DNA from: Harmonia axyridis
Taxonomy: Eukaryota > Arthropoda > Insecta > Coleoptera > Coccinellidae
DNA length: 64,000 nucleotides
Direction of reading: 5' to 3'
Assembly: GCF_914767665.1 (NCBI RefSeq)
Contig: NC_059508.1
Span: 21,426,001 to 21,490,000, forward strand
A program made the position numbers and the translations under genes. Under the pieces are notes generated by a model that saw nothing but the letters and a program-made list of their open reading frames with translations, was not told where the DNA came from and did not search any database. Numbering within the stretch: the first letter of the stretch is position 1; each line of letters begins with the position of its first letter. Shown piece after piece: positions 10,790 to 21,092 of the stretch.

Positions 10790-11440
10790 TTAGTATCTGA
10801 AGATTGTATTGATGCTATGTTATAGAACGAGACTTGTGGCTCTGGGTTTCACTCAGAAGTGAATTAAACAGGGCAATTTATGTCCTATATAGTAAATAAA
10901 ATTTTGAAAGATTTAAGTTTCAAAAGATCAACAATTGATCATAGTATTTACATAAATCAAAAAATAACTTGCTTACTATTGTTGCATTGTACGTGGATGA
11001 CTTTTTTGTTTTAACTAATGTTAATTCTGAATGAATTTTCTAATAGAAAATTTAAGTGAAAATTTTATGATAAAGAAATTAGGGGAAGCTAAAAAATTAT
11101 AAGGGATGAATATAACTAGAAATTATGGAAAAGGTAGTAAAGCTATCGATTATATCCTTCAAATATGTATTGCAATAATTCAACATGTCTGATTGTGAAC
11201 ATGTGAAAACTAAATTGAATTTTGATTCAACAAAAGAGAGTTGTAATGATGAACCATATAAGAAATTAATAGATTTATTAACATCTTTAGCAGTATTAAC
11301 TAGTCCTGATATAGCATACTCTGTTAATTTCTTGAGTCAGTTTAATAATTATCTCATTGTTGAACACTGGAAAAGTGCAAAACACATTTCGAGATACAAA
11401 GATCATTGTTCAATTTTTACTTCAGTCAAAAGGAACTGAG
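10790..11440 (+). pseudogene. Fossil Copia pol fragment (RT/RNase H), unit 1 of a tandem array
   Basis: Pieces of Copia reverse transcriptase are readable: LLHCTWMTFFVL, in which the YVDD box is frameshifted, then IKKLGEAKKL, and SPDIAYSVNFLSQFNNYLIVEHWKSAKHI, the canonical RT-RNase H connection. Stops and frameshifts are frequent. This is the most complete coding unit of a tandemly repeated domain; related units follow at 12,668, 13,997 and 14,969. Confidence 0.75.
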
Positions 11441-11939
11441 TTAAATTGTATCGGCCAATACTATTGACCCATATTTGTGGGTTCGATAACAACACTGACT
11501 TGATTTTTTCAAATGTTAACTTTGGATCTGAATCAATGAATAATTCAATTTTTACCAAAATGGAAAGCAATGAATAAATCAGTAGGATAGCATTTTTGAA
11601 ATGGCCATATAGCACCTATTCCTAAAACGATTAAAAGATTGGAAACTTTAGTGAACAAATGGGTATCTACATTTTTATACAAATTTGATCATTCATTCAT
11701 GACATGGAAATTTTCAATAAATAGTTGCTTTTCACAGTATTTTATACCTTCATTGAATTGCTGGAAAATTGATACCAATTTCGAAAGTGACTGCCATGTA
11801 TATGGACAAAAATGATTTTTATGGGTTCTGATGAATGATCAAAGGGATACAGGTAACAATTTCATTAATACCAGTCGAGATGTAGTTATCATAGATAAGG
11901 GATGATATAGAAATTTCACTAGATAATTCTGATTCAGTG

Positions 11940-12027
11940 GAGGACAGCTGAATGATGGTTTGCTACGTTATAGAGCAAGCTTGTAGCTCTGGGTTTTACT
12001 CAGAAGTAAATTGAACAGGGCAATATA
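11940..12027. repeat. Start of tandem unit 2, split by a TIR transposon
   Basis: The TTCAGTGGAGGACAGCTGAA...CTCTGGGTTTTACTCAGAAG segment matches 14,985-15,065 and, more weakly, 10,835-10,870. It resumes after the inserted TIR element at 12,665. It marks the repeated boundary of the Copia-derived array. Confidence 0.6.
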
Positions 12028-12664
12028 CAGGGTGTTTCCTAAACATGCGGCAAAAATTCAGGGGGTTGTTCCTTGGACTATTTTAAGCATGTTTTGTCCT
12101 TGGATGATTTTTGAAAAACCTCTTTGTTTCGAAGATACAGGGCGAACAACATTTTTCATATTTTTAAAATTAATAATAGTTTAAATAAAAATGCGTACCG
12201 CACTGTGTTTACTAAGTAGGTACAATTTATTTTTAAATTTGTTTAACAACATTCCAATTACTAAAAACGGACTTAAACCCCTTAGATTATTTCCTATGGG
12301 GCCATCTAAAATCATTAGTTTATACCACTCCAGTAGAAAATGTGGAAGACTTGCGAAATCGGATCATTGCTGGGTGTAACTTAATAAGAAATGATCCTGG
12401 TGTTTTTGAAAGGGTTCGGCAGTCAATGAGGAGAAGATTGGATGCTTGTATGCTGGCTAGAGGTGGTCATTTTCAACAGTTTTTGTAGGTTGAGTTGAAT
12501 TTTCATGTAATTTTTCATAATTAAATGTTATTATCTGAAATTTTGTTTCCCCTATATCTTCGAAACAAATAGGTTTTTCAAAAATCATCAAAGGACAAAA
12601 TATTCTTAGAATAGTCCAAGGAACAACCCCCTGAATTTTTGCCGCATGTTTAGGAAACACCCTG
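12028..12664. mobile_element. 637-bp TIR transposon of the Tc1/mariner class, copy 1
   Basis: About 110-bp terminal inverted repeats (CAGGGTGTTTCCTAAACATG outward) are flanked by a TA duplication. A second copy in opposite orientation is at 33,560-34,155. This copy keeps the 3' end of a transposase gene (12,270-12,488), so it is an internally deleted derivative of an autonomous element. It splits a unit of the Copia-derived tandem array. Confidence 0.85.
12270..12488 (+). pseudogene. C-terminal transposase fragment (DDE, Tc1/mariner-like) in the TIR element
   Basis: The frame is open for 72 codons and ends in TAG. It starts with TDLNPLDYFLWGHLKSL, the motif around the last acidic catalytic residue of IS630/Tc1/mariner-type transposases. 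It continues through PVENVEDLRNRIIAG to a C-terminus RRRLDACMLARGGHF, typical of the insect group with an N-terminal DUF4817-like domain. All upstream domains are deleted. The clean frame implies that the deletion is not ancient. Confidence 0.8.
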
Positions 12665-12667
12665 TAT

Positions 12668-13200
12668 ATAGTTAATAAAATTTTGACAGATATTAGTTAA
12701 AAAAGATCAATAATTGAGCATTGTATTTACATAAAATCAAAAAATAACTTTCTAACTGTTGTTGCATTGTACGTGGATGACTTTTTTGTTTTAACAAATG
12801 TTAATTCTGAATGAATATATCTGAAAGAAAATTCAAGTGATAATTTTATCATAAATAATTTAGGGAAAGCTAAAAAATGTTTAGGGCTGAATATCACTAA
12901 AAATTATGAAAAAGGTAGTATAGTAATCGTTTATATTCTTCAAATATGTATTGCAATAATTCAACATGTCTAATTGTAAACATATGAAAACTCCTTTGAG
13001 AACTTAATTGAAATTTGATTCAACAAAAGAGAGTTGTAATGATGAACCATATAAGAAATTAATAGGTTTATTAACATCTTTAGCAGTATTAACTAATCCT
13101 GATAAAGCATACTCTGTTAATCTCTTGAGTCAATTTAATAATTATCTCATTATTGAACACTGAAAAAGTGCAAAATTCATTTCAAGATGCAAGTAAAAAA
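12668..13200 (+). pseudogene. Fossil Copia pol fragment, unit 2 of the tandem array
   Basis: Same RT/RNase H region as unit 1: CIVRG-type frame around the YVDD site near 12,769, then LGKAKKCLGLNI and an EYSVNLLSQFNNYL-like piece near 13,110. It contains several stops. From 12,769 it is nearly identical to 13,997 onward. Confidence 0.68.
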
Positions 13201-13740
13201 AAATCATTGTTCAAGTTTTACTTCAGTCAGAAGATGTGTTCAATATTTGAAATGACTGCCTCGGTACTAAAATTGTATCAGCCAATACTATTGACCCATG
13301 TTAGTGAGTTCGATAACTACACTGACTTGATTTTTTCAAATGTTAACTTTGGATCTGAATCAATGAATAATTTAATTTTTACCAAAATGAAAAGCAATGA
13401 ATAAATCAGTAGGATAGCATTTTTGAAATGGCCATATAGCACCTATTACTATAACGATTAAAAGATTGGAAACTTTAGTGAACAAATGGGTATCTACATT
13501 TTTATACAAATTTGATCATTCGTTCATGACATGGAAATTTTCAATAAATAGTTGCTTTTTACAGTATTTTATACCTTCATTGAATTGCTGGAAAATTGAT
13601 ACCAATTTCGAAAGTGACTGCCATGTATATGGACAAAAATGATTTTTATGGGTTCTGATGAATGATCAAAGGGATACAGGTAACAATTTCATTAATACCA
13701 GTCGAGATGTAGTTATCATAGATAAGGGATGATATAGAAA
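12769..13740. repeat. 972-bp direct repeat, copy A (copy B at 13,997-14,968)
   Basis: The two copies appear identical except for a rare substitution, such as GTTAATTC versus GTTTATTC near the start. They begin within the fossil RT (GTACGTGGATGACTTTTTTG) and end at GGGATGATATAGAAAT. They are separated by 256 bp of unrelated sequence. This similarity is far above that to unit 1, so this duplication is a late event. Confidence 0.9.
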
Positions 13741-13996
13741 TACAAACAGATAGAGAATTTTCCAAGGTTTACAGTGATGATATTTTTTTTCCAACTTAAT
13801 ATGAAAATTTTTCGAGTAAAATGCATTTTTCTACTCGACGATAGCTATTACGCCCCCTAGCGGTGGAGGTATGAACTTCAAAATAATTTCCAGTGTTTTT
13901 TTTTGTTTACTTTAGTGGTAAAATTTTTTACCGCAAGTCTCTACGATGAGTGGATCCTGAGATATAGCCGCTTACCTCGCTTATTTGCCCACCCTG
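13741..13996. repeat. 256-bp spacer, MITE-like insertion between duplicated units
   Basis: The block has no similarity to the Copia fragments. It ends in GCTTATTTGCCCACCCTGTA, the typical end of CAGGGTGGGC-type MITEs of insects, and contains CGCCCCCTAGCGGTGG. Its left end at ACAAACAGATAG does not show a matching inverted repeat, so it is probably a truncated copy. It may have been involved in the break that generated the direct repeat. Confidence 0.45.
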
Positions 13997-14968
13997 TACG
14001 TGGATGACTTTTTTGTTTTAACAAATGTTTATTCTGAATGAATATATCTGAAAGAAAATTCAAGTGATAATTTTATCATAAATAATTTAGGGAAAGCTAA
14101 AAAATGTTTAGGGCTGAATATCACTAAAAATTATGAAAAAGGTAGTATAGTAATCGTTTATATTCTTCAAATATGTATTGCAATAATTCAACATGTCTAA
14201 TTGTAAACATATGAAAACTCCTTTGAGAACTTAATTGAAATTTGATTCAACAAAAGAGAGTTGTAATGATGAACCATATAAGAAATTAATAGGTTTATTA
14301 ACATCTTTAGCAGTATTAACTAATCCTGATAAAGCATACTCTGTTAATCTCTTGAGTCAATTTAATAATTATCTCATTATTGAACACTGAAAAAGTGCAA
14401 AATTCATTTCAAGATGCAAGTAAAAAAAAATCATTGTTCAAGTTTTACTTCAGTCAGAAGATGTGTTCAATATTTGAAATGACTGCCTCGGTACTAAAAT
14501 TGTATCAGCCAATACTATTGACCCATGTTAGTGAGTTCGATAACTACACTGACTTGATTTTTTCAAATGTTAACTTTGGATCTGAATCAATGAATAATTT
14601 AATTTTTACCAAAATGAAAAGCAATGAATAAATCAGTAGGATAGCATTTTTGAAATGGCCATATAGCACCTATTACTATAACGATTAAAAGATTGGAAAC
14701 TTTAGTGAACAAATGGGTATCTACATTTTTATACAAATTTGATCATTCGTTCATGACATGGAAATTTTCAATAAATAGTTGCTTTTTACAGTATTTTATA
14801 CCTTCATTGAATTGCTGGAAAATTGATACCAATTTCGAAAGTGACTGCCATGTATATGGACAAAAATGATTTTTATGGGTTCTGATGAATGATCAAAGGG
14901 ATACAGGTAACAATTTCATTAATACCAGTCGAGATGTAGTTATCATAGATAAGGGATGATATAGAAAT
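13997..14968. repeat. 972-bp direct repeat, copy B with fossil Copia pol unit 3
   Basis: Nearly identical to 12,769-13,740, including the same stops in the RT/RNase H fragment. It is followed by sequence that in copy A is replaced by the spacer. Confidence 0.9.
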
Positions 14969-15231
14969 TTCACTAGATAATTGTGATTCAGTGGAGGACA
15001 GCTGAATGATGGTTCGCTACGTTATAGAGCAAGCTTGTAGCTCTGGGTTTTACTCAGAAGTAAATTGAACACGGCAATATATATATCATAGTAAATAAAA
15101 TTTTGACAGATATTAGTTAAAAAAGATCAATAATTGAGCATTGTATTTACATAAAATCAAAAAATAACTTGCTAACTGTTGTTGCATTGTACGTGGATGA
15201 CTTTTTTGTTTTAACAAATGTTAATGGAAAG
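14969..15231 (+). pseudogene. Fossil Copia unit 4, interrupted by the BEL insertion (continues at 21,093)
   Basis: This segment repeats the unit boundary (TTCAGTGGAGGACAGCTGAA, CTCTGGGTTTTACTCAGAAG) and the start of the RT fragment up to GTACGTGGATGACTTTTTTG. The BEL element then interrupts it. The array sequence resumes after the 3' LTR at 21,093 (GAATTGCTGGAAAATTGATA and following), corresponding to 13,540-13,625. Confidence 0.7.
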
Positions 15232-15413
15232 TGTTACAGTTTTATATAGTTTAATAGTCAGTTGGCTTTTCAATCATAAAAATATATTATATTAAAGTTT
15301 CCATAGTGATAGTAAAAGTTGTTATTCTAAGTTAAACTGTTTTTGTATAAGTCACAGCATTAAAAGTTATTATTAGCCAAAAAATAGTAATTATTAGCCG
15401 ACGTACAATAACA
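15232..15413 (+). repeat. BEL/Pao element 5' LTR
   Basis: A 182-bp LTR starting TGTTACAG and ending CAATAACA, identical by eye to 20,911-21,092. It is preceded by the 5-bp target duplication GAAAG (15,227-15,231), repeated at 21,093-21,097. It would supply promoter and polyadenylation signals of the element. Confidence 0.95.
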
Positions 15414-15433
15414 TTTGGTCCTTCGAGCAAAAA
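15414..15433 (+). promoter_or_regulatory. Primer-binding site of the BEL element
   Basis: The sequence TTTGGTCCTTCGAGCAAA directly follows the 5' LTR. A TTTGGTCCTTCGAGC-type site is usual in insect BEL/Pao elements and would anneal to a host tRNA 3' end to prime minus-strand synthesis. Confidence 0.8.
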
Positions 15434-15481
15434 ACTGCCTAGTCCGTGGAAAAATAGTCAATAAAGTATTCGGGAATAATC

Positions 15482-16927
15482 ATGTCTGTCAGAAGAAGTG
15501 GTAGGAAGAATTTGGGAGTACCTCCAGTAAGATTTGGGGATGATAGCCAACCCAAAGCAATATCCGAACCACAAATTATTCATCGACGTGAACCCGAAGA
15601 AATTCCAAAAGATCAAGAGGTTTTGAGTGAGAGAAAATCATTATCATCGAAAGCCTTATCGAAGATGACGAGAACCAGCACAATCCGAAGACGAGAACTA
15701 GAGATAGAACTTGAAGCCCAACGCCGGATCGTGCAATTGGAGAAGTCACTCATTCTGAAAGAAATTGAACTGAAAAAAGCAGAGTTGAAAGAACGACAAG
15801 ACTTAGGACATACTGAGTCGTCAGAAGAAAGAAGTGAATGTGGAGATCAAGATACCGACATATGTTACGCCTCTAAATGCAGAACCCAAAATTGGGTTGA
15901 GGTTCATTCTTTTGATAATAAAAAACTTGTTTTAAGTTCTAGGTCTGGCAAAGATCCTGAACATCTTTTGGGTAGTGAGACAGGGACAGAAGACAGTGAT
16001 GGAAAGAAGAAACTACACCAGAAGAATGAGGAGAAGAAGCAGAAGGTGAATTATGAAGAAAAAATTAAAGTAAAACAAGAAGATCGTAACTTATGCAAGT
16101 TTTTATCAAGACAGTCCATTCCCAAAGAACTACCAATATTTTCCGGAGATCCAACTGAATGGTTGCAGTTTGTAACAGCCTTCAGGGAAACCACTGAAAT
16201 ATGCGGCTTCAGTGATAGGGAAAATATTGCTAGGCTCCAGAAATGTTTGAGAGGAAAAGCTAAGTTAAGTGTTCAAGCATTATTGAATTTTACCTGTGAA
16301 GTAGATAAAATAATAGAAACACTCGAAAAGAGGTATGGAAAGTCGGAGTTCATTATTAATGATTTGATAGCTTCTATTAGAAAGTTTCCGCAATTGCGCG
16401 ACGATAAATTAGAACCTATATTAGATTTCTCCACAGCAGTTCAGAATCTGTCAGTAACAGTGACAAGTCTCAACTGTCAACAATATTTTTACAATCCACA
16501 GCTACTGACTGAACTAGTTTCAAAGTTGTCAACCTCTTTGAAATTGGAATGGGGCAAAAAAGTGAATTGTCTAAATGTCAAAACTGAAAACATTAATATT
16601 TCAGATTTTTCTTATTGGTTCGCTGAGATAGCAAATGCAGCATGTTGTGTTCTAAGTTATCCGGAAACTGAAAATGAAAAGAAGAAGAAATACGTATGTG
16701 CCGCCAGTGAGGAGAACTCTACCCGCAAATTCAATTGCCTGTTCTGCAAAATGAACAATCATTCGACATATACTTGCAGTAACTTCAAGCAGTTGGATTC
16801 AGAGAGAAGATGGGAATGGGTAAAGAAAAATAAAATTTGTTTCTGTTGTTTGCGTAACAATCATCAGATTAGGTTTTGTAGAAAGAAAAAAGTGTGCAAC
16901 AAAGATGGTTGTGATAAATATATGTGA
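15482..16927 (+). CDS. BEL/Pao Gag
   Basis: 481 codons from the first ATG after the leader. The N-terminal third is highly charged and probably coiled coil (residues about 60-130). A capsid-like region begins near residue 215 (PKELPIFSGDPTEWLQFVTA), the hallmark of BEL Gag. The C-terminus has two cysteine/histidine clusters (CLFCKMNNHSTYTC and CFCCLRNNHQIRFC), which bind RNA during packaging. The frame ends in TGA at 16,925 and continues in the same frame into pol 40 bp later. The stop sits exactly at the Gag-protease boundary and may be a nonsense mutation or a recoding site, because BEL elements usually have one fused ORF. Confidence 0.93.
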   Translation: MSVRRSGRKNLGVPPVRFGDDSQPKAISEPQIIHRREPEEIPKDQEVLSERKSLSSKALSKMTRTSTIRRRELEIELEAQRRIVQLEKSLILKEIELKKAELKERQDLGHTESSEERSECGDQDTDICYASKCRTQNWVEVHSFDNKKLVLSSRSGKDPEHLLGSETGTEDSDGKKKLHQKNEEKKQKVNYEEKIKVKQEDRNLCKFLSRQSIPKELPIFSGDPTEWLQFVTAFRETTEICGFSDRENIARLQKCLRGKAKLSVQALLNFTCEVDKIIETLEKRYGKSEFIINDLIASIRKFPQLRDDKLEPILDFSTAVQNLSVTVTSLNCQQYFYNPQLLTELVSKLSTSLKLEWGKKVNCLNVKTENINISDFSYWFAEIANAACCVLSYPETENEKKKKYVCAASEENSTRKFNCLFCKMNNHSTYTCSNFKQLDSERRWEWVKKNKICFCCLRNNHQIRFCRKKKVCNKDGCDKYM

Positions 16928-19120
16928 GAATATATTGCCACAGCACCAATTTCTGAGACTGAAAATGTGAGTTATCATACAAAAGAAACAGAAAAGAAAG
17001 TTTTATTGCGCATAGCTCCTGTAATTTTAAAAGGACCTGAAAACGAGGTTCATACATATGCGTTATTCGATGAAGGGTCCACTATTACCATGATAGACAA
17101 AGAGTTAGCCTCATTTTTGGGAGCAACAGGTCCAACTGATCCTTTGAGAATGCGCTGGACAAATTCAACTGTTAATGAAGAGAACGATTCTCATAGGATC
17201 AACTTAACTATCAAAGGCAAAAATGAAAATAAAGAATTTTTTATGACGAACGTAAGAACTGTCAGCGATCTGAATTTACCAACTCAGACAATTAGTTACG
17301 AGAAATTCATGAAAAAATGGAATTATTTGCCACCAATTAACCTTCCAGACTTAATGGATGCGCAACCAAAAATATTAATCGGGCAAGACAATATTCATTT
17401 AATAATTGCACGTGAGGTTATAGAGGGTGGAAAAAATTCACCAATATTGTCTCGTACTAAGCTTGGTTGGGTTGTTCATGGCAATATGATGCACCGTGGC
17501 CGTGTTGACAATGCATTCATTTTACATGTCGATAGGGATGAAGAATTGCATGAATTAGTTAAAATGTCTTTTAAAATTGATAGCCTTGGAGTGAAGATGG
17601 AAGAGAAAATATCAGTAGAAGAAGCTAGAGCAATGAAAATAATGGAAGAAACAGCTAAGAGAGTCGGAAACAGATGGGAGATAGGCCTTCTATGGAAAGA
17701 AGATGATGTTAAAATGCCTCAGTCGAGGTCAGCAGCAGAAAATCGTCTCAAAATGATGGAAAAGAAATTAGCCCGGAATCCAGTATTTTCCAAGGAATAT
17801 TTAAACAAATTGAATGAATATGAATGCAACGGGTTTGCAAGAAAGGTCATAGGTAAGGAAATACAGGATGAAAAATCATGGTATCTACCTCATTTTGGAG
17901 TTGTGAATCCCAAAAAGCCTGGAAAGGTAAGATTAGTTTTTGATGCTGCCTCTAAGGTAAATGGTATCAGTTTAAACGAAAAATTATTAAAGGGTCCTGA
18001 TTTTTTAAATTCCCTACTGGGTGTACTCTTCAAGTTTAGACAAAAGAAAATTGCATTCACAGGAGACATCAAAGACATGTTCCACAGAGTATACATCAGA
18101 GAAGAAGATAGAAAATTTCAAAGATTTTTGTGGTGGGGAGAAAATGGACAAACGACGGAATATGAAATGACAGTGATGATTTTCGGAGCAGCTTCTTCTC
18201 CAGCTTCTGCACAGTTCATAATGAGAAAAAACGCGAAAGAGTTTGAAGAAGAATTTCCTGAAGCAGCAAGGGTAATTTTAGAACAGCATTATATGGATGA
18301 TTATTTAGATAGTGTTGATTCTGTAGAAGAGGCATTAGATTTAATAACCGGTGTCGAAGAGGTTCATAAGAGAGGTGGTTTCCAAATAAGAAATTGGACA
18401 AGTAACTCCAAAGAAGTTTTAAAGCTGATTCCGACAGAAAAAAGAACAAGGGAATTGAAAGATGTAGAAATAGAGAAAGAGCTTCCAACAGAACGTGTTC
18501 TAGGACTTCACTGGAATCCGAATGAAGATTGTTTTTTGTTCAAAGTCGAACCCAAGGAAATTATGGAAATTTTAGAAAAGAAAGCAACAACTACCAAAAG
18601 AAAAATGTTGAAAATCGTAATGTCACTTTTTGACCCTCTTGGGTTTCTATGTCACTTCACTGTCAAAGCAAGAATTTTGTTACAAGAAATTTGGAAAATG
18701 GGTTCTGGATGGGACGACAAATTAGAACATTCGGTAAATGAAAAATGGCTCAAATGGTTGCAAGATTTAAGAAAAATTGAAGGTTTGAAAATTCCTAGAT
18801 GCTATTTGGATGATAATACGGAACGTAAAATACAATTGCATACGTTTTGTGATTCCAGTTCGAAAGCATACGCCGCAGTTTCGTATTTTCGAATTTTATC
18901 ATATCAAAAAATTTATTCCAATATCGTTATGGCAAAATCAAGAGTAAGTCCTCTGAAAACCTTATCTATCCCTAGATTAGAACTTCAAGGAGCAGTACTG
19001 GGAGCTCGTTTGGCTAGAACAATAAGAGAAAATCACAGTATTCCTATAAGTCGTCAGTATTTTTGGACGGATTCCCGGACAGTAATCAGTTGGTTGAAAT
19101 CAGACCCTCGCCATTTGTGA
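16928..19120 (+). CDS. pol: BEL/Pao Pol, part 1: protease, reverse transcriptase, RNase H
   Basis: In frame with gag after its TGA. Near the start, YALFDEGSTITMIDKELA is the BEL aspartic protease active site. RT follows with LPHFGVVNPKKPGKVRLVFD at about 17,884, IKDMFHRVYI, and the catalytic YMDDYLDSV at about 18,290. RNase H has TFCDSSSKAYAAVSY near 18,845 and ends with FWTDSRTVISWLKSDPR. The frame then breaks at about 19,112 by what looks like a one-base deletion, and the remainder of pol is in the next ORF. The enzyme would copy the element RNA in cytoplasmic particles. Confidence 0.93.
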   Translation, partial: EYIATAPISETENVSYHTKETEKKVLLRIAPVILKGPENEVHTYALFDEGSTITMIDKELASFLGATGPTDPLRMRWTNSTVNEENDSHRINLTIKGKNENKEFFMTNVRTVSDLNLPTQTISYEKFMKKWNYLPPINLPDLMDAQPKILIGQDNIHLIIAREVIEGGKNSPILSRTKLGWVVHGNMMHRGRVDNAFILHVDRDEELHELVKMSFKIDSLGVKMEEKISVEEARAMKIMEETAKRVGNRWEIGLLWKEDDVKMPQSRSAAENRLKMMEKKLARNPVFSKEYLNKLNEYECNGFARKVIGKEIQDEKSWYLPHFGVVNPKKPGKVRLVFDAASKVNGISLNEKLLKGPDFLNSLLGVLFKFRQKKIAFTGDIKDMFHRVYIREEDRKFQRFLWWGENGQTTEYEMTVMIFGAASSPASAQFIMRKNAKEFEEEFPEAARVILEQHYMDDYLDSVDSVEEALDLITGVEEVHKRGGFQIRNWTSNSKEVLKLIPTEKRTRELKDVEIEKELPTERVLGLHWNPNEDCFLFKVEPKEIMEILEKKATTTKRKMLKIVMSLFDPLGFLCHFTVKARILLQEIWKMGSGWDDKLEHSVNEKWLKWLQDLRKIEGLKIPRCYLDDNTERKIQLHTFCDSSSKAYAAVSYFRILSYQKIYSNIVMAKSRVSPLKTLSIPRLELQGAVLGARLARTIRENHSIPISRQYFWTDSRTVISWLKSDPRHL

Positions 19121-20874
19121 GTCATAGAGTTAATGAAATATTGGATATATCTGAAGAGAATGAATGGAATTGGATTTCAACAAAGGATAATGTAGCAGAT
19201 GAAGCAACTAGGGATAATATAAATTGTGAATGGTCGGAATTAAGTAGGTGGAACATTGGTCCATCCTTCCTTAGATGCGATGAAGACACGTGGTTCAGAG
19301 AAAACGAAATAGAGATAGACAAAGGAGAAAATGAAGAAATGGAAGAATTTTTCAGGGAAATGAAAAAAGAATACGTTGCTCTGACAACGGAAGGAGATAA
19401 TTTAATTGAGTATATTCCGAAAATTGAAAGGTTTTCATCTTATATTCGACTCATAAGGTCAACTGCCTGGTTGTTGAGAGCTATTCAAGTTTTCAGAGGT
19501 ACCATAATATCGTTCTCTGAGTTATTACCAGATGAAGTAGACAGAGCTGAAAAATTATGGTTTAAACTTGTACAGGAAGCATGTTTCAGGGAAGAAATTC
19601 GAAGTTTAAAGAATAAGAAGCCTGTCGATAAAACGAGTAGACTTTATAAATTATCGCCAATGTTGGATAGTGAAGGAATTGTAAGGATAAACGGAAGAAT
19701 AGGAGAATCAGAAGATATCTGTTATGAAACAAAATTTCCAATCATTCTTGATAGAAAGCATTATTTTACACGTCTTTTGATCCTTCATTATCATAAAAGA
19801 GCCAGTCATCAGGGACAAGAGTTGGTTTTGAATGAGTTACGACAGAAGTTTTGGATTTTACAAGCTCGAGCTGCTGTCAGAAGTGCATGGAACTCTTGCT
19901 ATAAGTGCAGGAATTTCAGAGCGAAACCCATAGTCCCAGAAATGTCTTCACTCCCAAAATGCAGGGTAAGTGCCTTTGTAAGACCTTTTACTTTTACAGG
20001 TATGGACTACTTTGGTCCAATGAATGTCACCATTGGCCGTCGACACGAAAAACGTTATGAGGTTTTATTTACTTGTATGAGTATTCGAGCCATCCACTTG
20101 GAGATTGCAAATTCTCTAACTACCGACTCCACCATTATGGCCATCAGAAGAATGATCGGACGAAGAGGTTGTCCTAAGAAAATATTTGCTGATAATGGTA
20201 CGAATCTGAAGGGAGCCGAGAGAGAAATGAAGAAGGCGTTGCAGGAAATGAACGAAAATCAGATTTTAGCCGAAATGACCACTAAGGGAATCGAGTGGGT
20301 AAGGATACCACCGCTTACACCACACATGGGAGGTTGCTGGGAGAGGATGGTGAGATCCGTAAAAACGGCCCTATCAGTCACTCTCAAAGAGAGATCGCCA
20401 AAAGAAGAAGTTTTGTCTACACTTCTCATCGAAGCTGAAAATATAGTAAATAGCAGACCCTTAGTCCACGTTCCAATAGATGCCGCAGATGGGGAAGCTT
20501 TGACGCCGAACCATTTTCTTATAGGGACTTCAAGTGCTTCTCCACTTCCTTGCCTCTTGTCGGAAAGAGATCTAGTTACGAGAAAGCAGTGGAAGATATC
20601 CCAATATTTTTCAGACTGTTTCTGGAAACGTTGAATCAGGGAATATCTTCCAACTCTCACAAGAAGGACGAAATGGCACAAGAAGACGAAAAATTTAGTC
20701 GTAGGAGACGTAGTAATGATAATCGATGGTGACTTGCCCAGGAACTGCTGGATGAAAGGGGTGATCGAAGCTGTTTTTGTTGGAAAGGATGGACAAGTCA
20801 GAAGCGCCGACGTCAAAACAACACTGGGAACATACAGAAGACCAGCTGTTAAATTATGTCCCCTAGATATTCAA
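19113..20874 (+). pseudogene. pol: BEL/Pao Pol, part 2: integrase, frameshifted and with a late stop
   Basis: The -1 frame continues the polyprotein with PFVSHRVNEIL. It has the H-H-C-C zinc domain (HYHKRASHQG...CYKC, about 19,790-19,910) and the integrase core: GMDYFGPM near 20,000, FADNGTNLKG near 20,187, and the glutamate in GGCWERMVRSVKTAL near 20,336. TGA at 20,632 replaces a tryptophan in FWKR-W-IREYL. The frame goes on for about 80 codons to a natural stop at 20,874, containing the usual C-terminal GDVVMIIDG and YRRPAVKLCPL motifs. The element therefore cannot make intact integrase from this copy without recoding. Confidence 0.9.
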
Positions 20875-20897
20875 TGAAGTTGTTGTTTTATTTATTT

Positions 20898-20910
20898 TTG
20901 GGGGGGAGAA
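20898..20910 (+). promoter_or_regulatory. Polypurine tract of the BEL element
   Basis: GGGGGGGAGAA lies immediately before the 3' LTR, the expected position for the plus-strand primer. Confidence 0.8.
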
Positions 20911-21092
20911 TGTTACAGTTTTATATAGTTTAATAGTCAGTTGGCTTTTCAATCATAAAAATATATTATATTAAAGTTTCCATAGTGATAGTAAAAGTTG
21001 TTATTCTAAGTTAAACTGTTTTTGTATAAGTCACAGCATTAAAAGTTATTATTAGCCAAAAAATAGTAATTATTAGCCGACGTACAATAACA
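20911..21092 (+). repeat. BEL/Pao element 3' LTR
   Basis: 182 bp, the same as the 5' LTR with no difference seen, followed by the GAAAG target duplication at 21,093-21,097. Identity of the LTRs indicates a recent insertion. Confidence 0.95.

Noticed and set aside
20259..20816. 185-codon minus-strand ORF
   Set aside because: It is antisense to the BEL integrase, which shows all expected motifs on the plus strand.
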